A DNA stretch of 64,000 nucleotides, taken from Chara braunii (taxonomy: Eukaryota; Streptophyta; Charophyceae; Charales; Characeae). The notes beneath the pieces were generated by a model. That model was not told the DNA's origin. It searched no databases and saw nothing but the letters and a program-made list of their open reading frames with translations. This document shows, piece after piece, positions 19,556 through 29,235 of the stretch. Made by a program: the position numbers and the translations under genes. How positions within the stretch are numbered: the stretch's first letter is position 1; each line of letters starts with the position of its first letter. The DNA lies in contig BFEA01000031.1 in assembly GCA_003427395.1 (NCBI GenBank), positions 3,373,407 to 3,437,406 on the forward strand, given 5' to 3'.

Positions 19556-20430
19556 GTCTGCGAGGACCTTGTTTCCCGTTGCCGAGGAGAGTCCATCTCG
19601 CTGTGCGCAGCAGAGGTTTCTTGTGCTCAACACCTTGCTCCTGAAAGAGGGCGCGTCTTCGTTTTGCCTGGAGGACGGGATGCCTGCATTGCGAAGGAGC
19701 GAAGGTGCGACCTTCGGTTCCCTCGGCTCGGGTGACCGCCGCAAACTCCGAATACATTCGGATTTGCTGACGTCGCCCTCCGCCATAAGTGCTCCTCACG
19801 CAACAGTTCCGCGGGGCCAAGAAAATGTGACGTCCTGCCCCCCGCATCTTCAGTTAAACACAGGGTTACCCTGCTCGCCTCTGTTCTCATGTGTTGAGAC
19901 TCGAGACGGGCGGTCTCGCGACGTGCTATAGGGGCCCGCTGCAGGAGTGTTGGAGACCGGGGGTGGCGAGTATGAACATCATACTCCTAGGGAAGAGGAG
20001 CGCTCTCCGGGAGCGTGTGCTATACATAGGGAAGAGGAGACTCAACACTGGCAGTCTCGCAAAGTATTGGAGACCGGGGGTAGCGAGTGTGAACGTCATG
20101 CTTCGGAGGGACCCAGTGCATCCATGGACACTGACAGCGAGAGTGCAGGAGCTCCGGGGGAAACGCATGCTCTACAGCGGGGAGAGGAGACTCGACACTG
20201 GCCGCCTCGGGAAGACGTGAAGGGGCTCCACGCACGAGCGCTGGTGATCGGGACATCCAAAGAGGTTTTGCACAGTCGGTCGGGTGTGGCCACGACGCGA
20301 GAGGGTGTCGTTATGGGAGGTCAGTGGACGTTCGTGCAAGCTCCCGTTCTTGGCGACGATGAAGACGAAAAAGAACCTGCGGTGGAAGCTCGGGTTCATG
20401 GCGATGAGAAAGGCGGAGAACCCGTGGTGG

Positions 20431-20890
20431 AAGGCGGTGAGGTGACTGTCGGCATCCAGACGGATCCACAGCGAAAAGATGGTGATTCTTCGCTCACCCG
20501 TTGCGGTGAAGAACAAGGTGGTCGAGCGTCTGTCCTAAGCACTGCTCGGGGAATGGTGCTTCATGAAGCCATTGAGTTGGGTGACGACTCGGCTGCCACC
20601 AAGCTGGTTAGCGACTCAGGCGTGGCCGAGATGCAGAACGTTGAATCCTCCGTGGAAGGCGGTGAGGTGGCCGTCAACATCAAGATGGATCCAGAGCGGA
20701 AAAATCATGATTCTCCGTCCACCCGTTGCGGTGCAGAACAGGGTGATCGAGCATTTGTCCTCAGTACCGGTCGGGAAATGGTGCTTCATGAAGCCATCGA
20801 CTTGCCAAGCGACTCAGCTGCCACCGAGCTGGTTAGCGACACAGTCGTGGCCGAGGTGCAGAACCTCGAATTGTCCGTGGACGTTGGCGC
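20431..20890 (+). repeat. 225-bp direct duplication in the ParB gene
   Basis: AAGGCGGTGAGGTG recurs at 20,431 and 20,656, exactly 225 bp (75 codons) apart. The copies share DPQRK/DPERK, TRCG-EEQG/AEQG, MVLHEAI and SDSAATK/SDSAATE. Confidence 0.95.
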
Positions 20891-20937
20891 GGTGGCGCGA
20901 CAGGAGGGCAAGTTCCCTCAAAGGGCTCCCGAGCACG

Positions 20938-21099
20938 GTAAGATTTGTGAATAGGCGCACTCGCATATCTGTCACTAGCCAACTCTATGTTCGTCCAAAT
21001 TGATGTTATGGGCTAATGTACCTTTTACCACTTGTTAAAAAAAAACTTGTGGGTTGTGGGTTGTTTTCTATGTTCTAAAGGTGTGAGGTTGTCTTTCAG
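20938..21099 (+). other. Spliceosomal intron in the ParB gene
   Basis: Donor CACG|GTAAGA at 20,937/20,938 and acceptor TTGTCTTTCAG|GG at 21,099/21,100. The length of 162 nt keeps the frame, and the split codon G|GG gives Gly. The interior has frame-0 stops and T/A-rich sequence, unlike the flanking exons. Sequence on both sides is coding-like, which supports the junction. Confidence 0.8.
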
Positions 21100-22197
21100 G
21101 GAGGTCATTGGCCGCTTTACCGAAGAAGTCGTCAAGTGTAGGGTTGTTTAAAAGGGTCCAGATGCCTTGCATTTCCTAGAGAGTTGTCAGGGTTCTAAAG
21201 GCTTGTGGAATAGATAAGGAGGAAGGTTTGCTGAAACATTTGGTTGCGTCTATTGAAAACGTTACTGCGTTGTCTGATGGGTCTCATGACGATGCCAAAC
21301 GGGGTGTCTTGAAAAACCCATGTTCTAAGTACATCGCCAAGGATACATTCAACAGTCGGGGATACAACTTTTCTAGGAAAAGGGCAGACGGTTCTTAGCC
21401 ATTTCGCCCCCGTGATTTTGATCACTCCTCACACTTGTTCGTGGGTGTTTGTGCAGCTGGGGCTACATCATGTTTTTGCGTTCCGTTGCCTACTGAGGAG
21501 CTTAGTGCTACGGACTTGAGAATGTTGCGGAACGTCTGTGGAGATTTCAGCAACGGCCACGAGGTGGTATCCTCGGTTCGCAAAGGGGTCAATTCAATTC
21601 TGTTGAGCAGAAAAAGTCTTCAAACTCTTGTTCAAGGGGAATGGCTTTCTGACGAGGTGGTGGAGTCGTACTTGGCCTTGCTTGCCAACGCTGCGTTACC
21701 TGGGTGTCCCTCTCTTTACATTTTCAGTTTTTTTTTCTATACCAAGCTCCTCTGTGGCGTCTATCGACATGATAGGGTTGCGAGATGGACAAAAGATGTG
21801 GATATTTTCTCATACGAGATGGTCTTGATTCCTGTCCATAAACATGGAGTGCATTGGACCCTATTGTGTCTCCGAGAACAACGGCTGGAGTACGACGACC
21901 CCCTCGTACAAGACGATGGCGGTTTTTTCTTCCGATGTGATTGCGAACTTCAGGCAATACCTCCGTGACGAAGCAGTTTGTCATTATGGTCAAAAAACGA
22001 AAGTGGATCTCCATGAGCCCAAGGTGGTTGTTCGTGGTGTCCCTCAATAATCGGACGGGTCGAGCTGCGGTGTTTTCATGCTCGCCTTCGCTTTATTTCT
22101 TGCACGTGGCTGTCCGCCACCATTTCCGATAGCCCAAAGCGACATTCCAAACATCCGGTTGAGGATTGCGGTGGACATACTCCAAGGCACTGAATGA
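21100..22197 (+). pseudogene. Ulp1/C48 cysteine protease domain, inactivated
   Basis: Exon 2 carries a lead-in (ACGIDKEEGLLKHLV near 21,200), then a C48 domain: LQTLVQGEWLSDEVVESYLAL, LYIFSFFFYTKL, VARWTKDVDIFSYE, IPVHKHGVHWTL with catalytic His at 21,852, and EYDD near 21,890 for the Asp. A frameshift in T6 (21,923-21,928) moves to the next frame (SDVIANFRQYLRDEA, VRGVPQ), where TAA at 22,048 precedes SDGSSCGVF with catalytic Cys at 22,066. In Ulp1 families the oxyanion Gln lies six residues before Cys, exactly where the TAA is, consistent with CAA to TAA. Two further TAGs lie at 21,177 and 21,396. Such proteases occur in several plant DNA transposons (for example Mutator-like and CACTA). 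Confidence 0.8.
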
Positions 22198-23128
22198 TAC
22201 CACTGTTGTTAAAATACGAGTAGTTTTTTTTCGAAATGACATAAGCAGAAGTGTGAATTTATTCTCACTTGATCTACCAGTCGGCCGGTTCGAGCTGTGT
22301 TGTTGTTTTGATGAGGTACCGGATTACAGTGGACGTTTTGGTCAAGTAAATGCTTAGGTGTCGATGTGAATATCACAGCCTCGTGCTGTAGCAATTTTTT
22401 AAGGGTTCTTCATTTCGAGGAACCTGTCATCTTTACTCGTACGCCTTTTGGCAGCGCCGTGCTGCCTTTGTTTGTTTTCGGGTTGTTCTCATTGCTTGCC
22501 GCGCAACATCAGCTAGAGGGTTGCAGCGGACGCTTACGTGAAGTACAATCTTAGATGCCGATATAAATATCCCAGCCACGTGGTGCAGTATCTTTTAAGT
22601 AGACGCTTAGATATGTGATGTGAATATCCCGACTTTCAGACCGCGGCAACACCGTGCTGCGTTTGTTCGTTTCGAGGTTGTGTTGCTCTGTTACTCATGG
22701 GACGTCTTCGTCCTCTTGTAAACATTTTGCACTCATGTACTTACTGAAAGATATCGACGATTCATTCTTGGTCGCCAAATTATTTCGTGCTTATCTCTTT
22801 CGTTCGGGAGACTTTGTGGTGTGAAAGCCCCTCTCCCCCGCCCCACCCCGACCACCCAGCTTTCATATGTTTTGGCTCGTCCTTGTTCTGCGTGTGCCGC
22901 CCCATTTTACGGTTCACCCCCTCTGCTTGTCTCCATTGAATGCTGTCTGTTGGTTCCTTATGACAGTTGCAAACTTGTTCTCCATTCGGAAACCAATTGT
23001 CGCCAGAATATATGTGTGCTTGAAATTGTTTTACGGATTCAGCGGTGCACTAAATGATTACCAATTTTGTTGTCTTTGGAATACATTCCATGCTCTCCAC
23101 GGAATGCTGGTTGTTGTTTCCGTATGAG
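22198..23128. other. Gene-free spacer at the right of E1
   Basis: No coding sequence. It contains a family-1 palindrome at 22,249-22,270 (AAGTGTGA to TCTCACTT, a matched change in both arms). Loosely repeated phrases GCCGATGTGAATAT / GCCGATATAAATAT occur near 22,360, 22,558 and 22,615, each following an AAGT-AATGCTTAG or AAGTACAATCTTAG segment. Confidence 0.5.
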
Positions 23129-23215
23129 AAATGCGAACATATTCGCACTTTGGATGCCGTACATTTGTGATTGAACTCTTGGTTTCATATGAGAAATGCG
23201 AACATATTTGCACTT
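23129..23215. repeat. Two family-1 palindromes at the inner edge of the right TIR
   Basis: AAATGCGAACATATTCGCACTT-type copies (given here as arms AAATGCGA and TTCGCACTT) at 23,129-23,150 and 23,194-23,215, in 65-bp direct repeats that share TTTCATATGAGAAATGCG-like sequence. Confidence 0.85.
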
Positions 23216-25037
23216 TGGCTCCATGTACTTTGTGATTTTTGGAAAGCCTCTGTGCAACTTGTAATGTGGGATTGTATGATATTTTTCGTTGAATGATTTT
23301 TTGAAACGTCTCTGTGTGCTTTGCAATTTGCCATTGAATGAATGTTTTGCATTGAATGGTTTCTGAAAGCTGTTTGTGTGCTGTGAGACTTCACCTGTGG
23401 AAAAATACTAGGCATTTTGAGATGTTTTCACCTCGATGTTTGCGATATCTCTGTGTGCTTTTCAATTTGACTTGAGATGTTTTCATCTCGATGTTTGCGA
23501 TGACAAGAGATACTTGTTTGAATGGATATGAATCTTCTACACAGAAAGATTTGATGGCGTTTTCAATCTGGAATATACAAATGACGCGTCAATGTCCATA
23601 TTAAATCGTCGCGCTGATAGACTGTGCAACTGCTTCTCCATCAAAGTGCGAGTTCAATCGTACTTCTGGTGTGAACCCTGAGCAATTCCCTCGCACTTTG
23701 CTTCACGTCGAGGAGGGGATCGAACGCACCGCCGGTAAGCACCTGCACATCACAAAACAAGAGCACGTGCCAATTGGAACATCGTCGGGTTCTTGCGATG
23801 TCGACTCCCACATGATGACTACACTGAACAACGGTAGGATGACCGCTCCGCCTCTCCGATGTGGATCCAACGGTGGATTGCGTCCAATCTGCTCTCATAG
23901 ATCCGCGTCGAGGATGAGGGACGGGATCCGACCACAGTTTGCTTGTGAGGCATCATATGATGTGTCGATATAACCGTCATCCAGAACTGCTTGGTGAGCA
24001 TCTAGTGTTACGCCAATAAGTTCCAAACACGACAGCAAAGTCCCCTAAGAGTGTTCTTTGTCGGGTCCTCACCTCATCGACTCTCAAGAGGACTACAGCC
24101 AACAGCGGTAGGATGGCAGGTCCGCCTATTCGATGTAGATCTCACGGTGGAGTGCGAAACTCTGCCCTCAAAGATCCACACCGGGTAGAAGGTCCTGCAA
24201 TCAGCAGCTGCTTGCTTGTAAGGCATCTTATGATGTGTCGATATGACCGACATCCAGAACTGCTTAGTGAGTCTAGTGCTACGCCAATATGTTCCAAACA
24301 CGGCAGCAAAGTCCCCTAGCAGTGTTCTTTGCCGGATCCTCACCTCGTCGACTCCCTCAAAATGACTACAGCTGACAGAGGTAGGATGGCAGGTCCACCT
24401 ATCCGATGTGGATCTCACGGTGGAGTGCGAAACTCTGCTCTCAAAGATCCACACCAGGTAGAAGGTCCTGCAAGCAGCCGCTGCTCGCTTGTAAGGCATC
24501 TTATGATTTGTCGATATAATCGACATCCCGAACTGTTTGGTGTACATCTATTGCTACGCCGATAAGTTCCAAAAACACGGCAGCAAAGTCCCCTAAGATT
24601 TTTCTTTGCCGGGTCCTCACCTCATCGACTACCTCAAGATGACTACAACTAACAGCGGTAGGATGGCAGGTCCACCTCTCTTATGTGGATCTCACGATGG
24701 AGTGCGAAACTCTGCTCTCAAAGATCCATACCGGGTAGAAGGTCCTGCAAGCAGCCGCTGCTTGCTTGTAAGGCATCTTACGATGTGTCGATATAACCGA
24801 CATCCAGAACTGCTTGGTGAGCATCTAGTGCTACGCCAATATGTTCTGAACATGACCGCAAGGTCCCCTAAGAATGCTTTTAGCACTTGAGTCCTCTGAC
24901 CGACGACTGTTTGGCACTTCGTGAAGGTTGACACTTCTTGAAGTTGGTCTGCCACTTCTTAAAGGTGGTCAGTCACCAAACATATCACGACCAGACATCA
25001 ACCCTGATAACTGCGAATTGACTCGCTGTTCAACTAG

Positions 25038-25043
<6 letters not shown>
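23215..25043 (-). repeat. Right terminal inverted repeat of E1
   Basis: Reverse complement of 51-1,640 (see the left TIR for landmarks). The outer end is GCTGTTCAACTAGAGTC, then CT microsatellite. It differs from the left copy by extra 275-bp units and point changes, so the element is old or the ends are not being homogenised. Confidence 0.85.
23690..24960 (-). repeat. R275 tandem array, about four units
   Basis: AGGATGGCAGGTCC-like starts at 23,835, 24,110, 24,383 and 24,660 (275, 273, 277 bp), each followed by a GATCTCACGGTGGA block and TATGATGTGTCGATAT. Open frames here are repeat artefacts. Confidence 0.9.
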
Positions 25044-25128
<85 letters not shown>

Positions 25129-25209
25129 CTCTCTCTCTNNNNNNNNNNNNNNNNNNNNNNNNNNNNNNNNNNNNNNNNNNNNNNNNNNNNNNNNNNNNNN
25201 NNNNNNNNN
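25044..25209. repeat. (CT)n-(TA)n-(CT)n microsatellite and gap
   Basis: CT 25,044-25,072, TA to 25,124, CT to 25,138, then N 25,139-25,209. This marks the outer right boundary of E1, so no target-site duplication can be read. Confidence 0.95.
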
Positions 25210-25580
25210 GTTGCAATCTCATATAATGTCTGATGCCCGAAACTTTTTGCTAAAACGGGTCGATAACGGGTATGTCATGGGTGATCGAATCTAGTTGCAA
25301 TCTCATATAATGCGGTCCGGCTAGCGAACCGGCACACGAACCGGCGCACTACGAACATAGTATTAAAAATAAAACGTGTACACACACACACGAAACAACA
25401 GAAAACAACGTAACAACAACGGCCTCCGCTCCTCTCCATCCCTAAGAACCCGCTATTGCAATCTCATATAATGTCCGATGCCCGAACCTTTTTGATAAAA
25501 GGGGTCGACAACGGGTATGCCATGGGTGATCGAATCCAGTTGCAATCTCATATAATGAGGTCCAGCTTGCGAACCGGCGC
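25210..25580 (+). repeat. Approx. 245-bp tandem duplication
   Basis: TTGCAATCTCATATAATGTC at about 25,211 and 25,457, each followed by GATGCCCGAA, CTTTTTG, ATGGGTGATCGAATC and a second TTGCAATCTCATATAATG. It is non-coding. Confidence 0.85.
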
Positions 25581-25814
25581 ACAAGTCGATTATTGGGGGG
25601 GAGGGGACTGAAGTACGTATCCCGCTAACTACGAACTATGCATTGCCCATAATCAAGCGCACAAGTCGATTGTTGATGGGCCCGGAGCACTCGAACAAAC
25701 CTTGAGTTTATTCTGAGTTGCCGAGCGAAGGCCGCTCCAAAAGGCTACCGTGAAGATAGCCTACAAGGGAGAACTTTGAACACCGTTGGTGTGCTGGGGT
25801 GGTTGGGGTTGGGT

Positions 25815-25847
<33 letters not shown>

Positions 25848-26380
25848 TAGGTCCAGTGCTCCAAGCGATGGCAGTTGACCCATATCATTGTCCACTGAGC
25901 AACACTTACCAATGATTGTTTCGATTTATTCTTATTTATGTCACTCCAACACGAATTCTGACTTTGTTACAAAAAGTGAACAATCAAAAGGTTCACTTTT
26001 AACGAAATGTGTATTGATTATGATGATGATGATTATTATGATATTGGGCTTTATTACTTGCGAAATTAACTTATCGCCGCCCCTGCTTCTCGTAAGTACA
26101 GACATGTAGCATGGTAGTAGTAGGATAGATAGGATCTACCATTTCTGGTATGAGCATCGAGCATAGGTAGGATACAGACAATAGTTCTGTATAGATGATG
26201 ATGAGAGTATACCAAGCATTGTCAATCGGGAGCTTTGTTGTGCTCTTACTTGGTGGGTCCTGTGATGCTATTCTGCTTTTGGTTTGAGATCACGACTATA
26301 TGGTCTGTGTATGTGATGCTGTTTGATTGCTGAAGTGCAACATGTTATTTGTTAAAATAGGACATTATATTTTAAATTGG
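25581..26380. other. No gene seen; (TG)n at 25,816-25,846
   Basis: Mixed sequence turning AT-rich. There is a TG microsatellite and a GATGATGATGATTATTATGAT run near 26,015. I see no coding signal above background. Confidence 0.5.
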
Positions 26381-26399
26381 TACTCGCAAGCTATTAATA

Positions 26400-27560
26400 A
26401 TTTCATGTTAAAATCGCTATATTTTGGACCTGAATGAAACTTAGGATACGAGTAGTGAACCCGAAGAATGCAATTAGCAGGCCATAAATTGAATCTAAAC
26501 TGGAGATTCAAGGCAATCACTTACTGATCATGATGGATTAAGTGTGGCTTCCATTGCACTTCCATAAATTTTGTAACTTAAAAGTCGTTACGGTTATAAC
26601 ATGAATTGTTGAACTCTCGATTTCATCACACCTTGCTTAATTTTATGTCAGCATTGAGTCGGACCTATTTTAGATGACATTGTAACTTGCATTAATTTAT
26701 TGAAACTCAATTATCGAAGTGTGAATTTAAGGCAATCACACGGTAAACAAGATTGTTTAAGTATGGATTCCGTCGCACTTCGATAATTTATGCTTTAAAT
26801 TTATGCACTAACTTAAAAAACGTAAATGCTGTGACTTGCGTAAATTGAAACTCAATCGAAGAGTAAACTTTAAGCCTTAGGCAATCACACGACAAACGAT
26901 ATCATGGTTTAAGTGCTATGGATTCCATCGCACTTCGATAATTTATGTACATACTTATTAAAATATGTGTTCGGTGTGATTTGCACAAATTGGAACTCAA
27001 TTGAAGAATAAAGGTCATTACATGGTAAACGAGATAGTTTAAGGATGAATTCCATTGCACTTCGATAATTTTGGATTCCATCACACTCGAACATCAGACG
27101 TAATGAGACACTGAACGACAGGGTTATGAATGACCTCAGAGTCTGCATCACACTTCGATTAATTTCGTATATCACTGAGCATTGAGTCACACGTACAACA
27201 CATGACATTGTGTAAAACAGAAACTAGAAATCGATCGATGAGTCAATACAATCACACGGTAAACAAGATGGTTTATGTATGGATTCCGGCGAACTTCAAC
27301 AAATAATCATAAACTGATATGACATTGTCATATCAAACTAAAATTTACGTGAGTACCATGGATTCTGTCTCACTTCAGGAAAAATCGTAATCATAAAAAA
27401 TTAAAAGTTGAAAATTATATCGACAATTAAAAGTTGAAAATTGTATCAACACGTGCAAGAAATCGTAAATGCAAGATTGAAGTACGTCTTAATTAAACGC
27501 TACAAGCGAACTGTACATTGAACTGCGTCTAAATTAAACGCTACGAGCTGCAATAATTTA
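26400..27560. repeat. AT-rich degenerate tandem array
   Basis: The phrase GGCAATCACACGGTAAACAAGAT, cut to GCAATCACACGG here, with GGATTCCGTCGCACTTCGA-like sequence recurs near 26,510, 26,730, 26,885, 27,015 and 27,245 at irregular 130-240-bp spacing. It is non-coding. Confidence 0.7.
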
Positions 27561-27599
27561 AATTTTCTAAATCGCTATCATTTACAAAATTTAAAGTTC

Positions 27600-28482
27600 C
27601 TACCAACGTCCCCGCGTCCCATGAGAACCAAACCCATATAAAGCATTCATTGACGACCCGAAAGCAAGGATTTGTGGTTGTCCCTTCGTCGCCACCCTCG
27701 AGAACACCGAAATGTACTTCATCCTTACAAACCTACAGGCATCTGCCAAGGACTTACCGATGGCGTCACGCACAAAACATGCCACTTGCTCTACCTCGTG
27801 CCACTTTTGAACGTCATCAATTTGACCGGCAATCTCCTAATTGGATTGTCCGTTCTCGTACAAATAGATTCTAAGCTGGTTGCAAGAAACTAGCACTACA
27901 ACGTCTACCAAAGTCTGCTTTCGGTTTGAACATGCCACACACACAACACTCTGTAGAAGTTGGAACCGGCCATAGACAACCCTATGCAACAATACGACAC
28001 ATCTTTTGGCCGTATTCCGGCACCGCACAACGGATATACTTCCAAAAACAGATTCTAGGATGCACAGTCCAACAACTGTTATTTCAAGTCCGCAGACCAC
28101 ACCCGAGGTGACCTCGTGACGTTGTCCAGGCGAAGGTAAAACCGATTATTATCTTCCCGCCTGAGCGTGGCGTGCGGGGACGGAAGTTGGTTGACACCAA
28201 TGACATAATGAGATACTTTGATCAGGCTTCCCCACTCCATCGCGGAAGCAAACTTGTACTCCTTATGCCATGGACATTTCCTTGCCAAGATCACTCTATC
28301 TTATTCTGCCTCGGACCCCGCATCGAAGGGTTTCTCCAAGAAGGGGCCGACGCTCATCCACGGGTCGTTTTCGAACTCTGTTGTCATCGACTCGACAATT
28401 TCGGTATCGCCTCCCAAACCACGCAATCCGCATGCACAAGGGTGAATGGGATACACATAATCATGCCAATGGTCCATGACTC
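27600..28482 (-). pseudogene. Gene B 3' exon, type Z (unknown)
   Basis: Broken exon 3' of gene B, probably starting after an acceptor GACAG at about 28,483. Readable blocks, in shifting frames: MDHWHDYVYPIHPCACG, ARKCPWHKEYKFASAMEWG, VSHYVIGVNQLPSP, RFQLLQSVVCVACSNRKQT, and RDAIGKSLADACRFVRMKYI with FGSSMNALYGFGS at the 3' end. The same blocks occur at 53,240-54,120 on the plus strand, so Z is a real family, unrelated in sequence to X, W or Y. A family-4 palindrome remnant (28,184-28,205) lies inside the coding part. The function is unknown. Confidence 0.65.
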
Positions 28483-28499
28483 CTGTCGCACTCCCTACA

Positions 28500-29235
28500 C
28501 AAGACGTGAAATGCAAACACAAATGAAAATGAAATATCGAAATAGTAAAAAAATCGCCTTCATAATGAACTTAACTTCGGAAATTGCTGAACCATCACCC
28601 AACCATCTTAAAAAATTCAACCGTAGACCATGGATAAAATTCGCCATGCAAAATCATCGCAAAAATAATATGCTCCCTTCTGAATTCTCCTTCCGTCCAA
28701 ATAGTTATTTTCAAAAATCTCACTCCCTCACTCTATCCGGCGGACGTGCACTCGTTGCTCTTGTCCCCTTCATCTACACTCCCTTCACTAGATGGACTCA
28801 GATCTAGAAGTGCAGCTTCGACATACCGTCGACCACTTAAAAGAAAGGCAAGTCCAGTCGTGAATGGTTTTCTACGTCGGACCGATCTCTCCCAACCAAA
28901 AGCGATCGAGTCAACATGCTACCATTGTGTCTGCTCAGTCATTTTCCATCGTTTTTCCCATGCGTTCTCATACGGTTGTTCGAGCGACTTTGCTCTCCTA
29001 ATCGGCACCCAATATTTCACTAACACTTGATTATAATTCTGCGAATCTTTTTCAACAACCACCCGAGAAAGAGATTTGCCCACCCAGATTGACACACCGC
29101 TGGACAGATCATCGTCAGAGGGGCGAAGGATTAGAAAAGTGTCCACGTCAACATGCACGAAGGGGTCGAAACTAGTCTTCCACTCTTCGAACGATCTTTT
29201 CTTCGTCCAACAAACAGGGGTTCCCTGTCGTCGAT
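28500..29235 (-). pseudogene. Gene B, 3' common module
   Basis: From about 29,230 leftwards: GTPCLLDEEK-like start, HVDVDTFLILRPSDDDLSSG, SIWVGKSLSRVVV, QVLVKYWVPIRRAKSLEQPY and NAWEKRWKM (about 28,930), equivalent to the modules at 7,400-6,948 and 58,531-57,962. Frame changes near 29,165 and 28,915 break it. The same domain order in A, B and C shows it belongs to the gene and is not a chance neighbour. Confidence 0.6.

Larger units (their letters stand above)
18312..20937 (+). pseudogene. ParB gene, C-terminal linker region with internal repeats
   Basis: Long frame with one TAG (19,929). Residues just after 18,315 (VWDFLFQPGPP, RRRNLVFGVLNGYHDAP) look folded and may complete the methyltransferase-like part. 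A conserved-looking block follows (WHPRIFQPAVKNGMWVMAM, GRHALVEHLSLINPE, EQKLNELYANNMLEFR). Beyond 19,200 it is low complexity: a (GSGGK)n stretch, an in-frame family-1 palindrome at 19,534, two VLETGG-type repeats near 19,950 and 20,070, and a 75-residue direct repeat (VEGGEVTV / VEGGEVAV). This is probably a flexible tether between the methyltransferase-like part and the protease. Confidence 0.55.
14601..22197 (+). pseudogene. ParB-like / methyltransferase-like / Ulp1 multidomain gene (whole)
   Basis: A single gene in one reading frame. Exon 1 (14,601-20,937) is 6,337 nt with in-frame stops at 15,306 TAG, 16,275 TAA, 16,584 TAG, 17,733 TAG, 18,309 TGA and 19,929 TAG, and no frameshift. A phase-1 intron (20,938-21,099) leads to exon 2 (21,100-22,197), which has TAG at 21,177 and 21,396, a frameshift in T6 at 21,923-21,928 and TAA at 22,048. 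The start is ATG in context ACAATGGCG. The domain order (unknown N-domain, ParB-like nuclease fold, beta-class DNA methyltransferase-like, linkers, Ulp1 protease) suggests a mobile-element protein acting on DNA in the nucleus. Direction is away from gene A. As read, no full-length protein can be made. Confidence 0.75.

Noticed and set aside
14601-22197. Bacterial or plasmid contamination suggested by ParB and methylase-like domains
   Set aside because: The gene has a spliceosomal intron, a Ulp1 domain and long eukaryotic-style low-complexity linkers, and lies inside DNA with microsatellites and a SINE.
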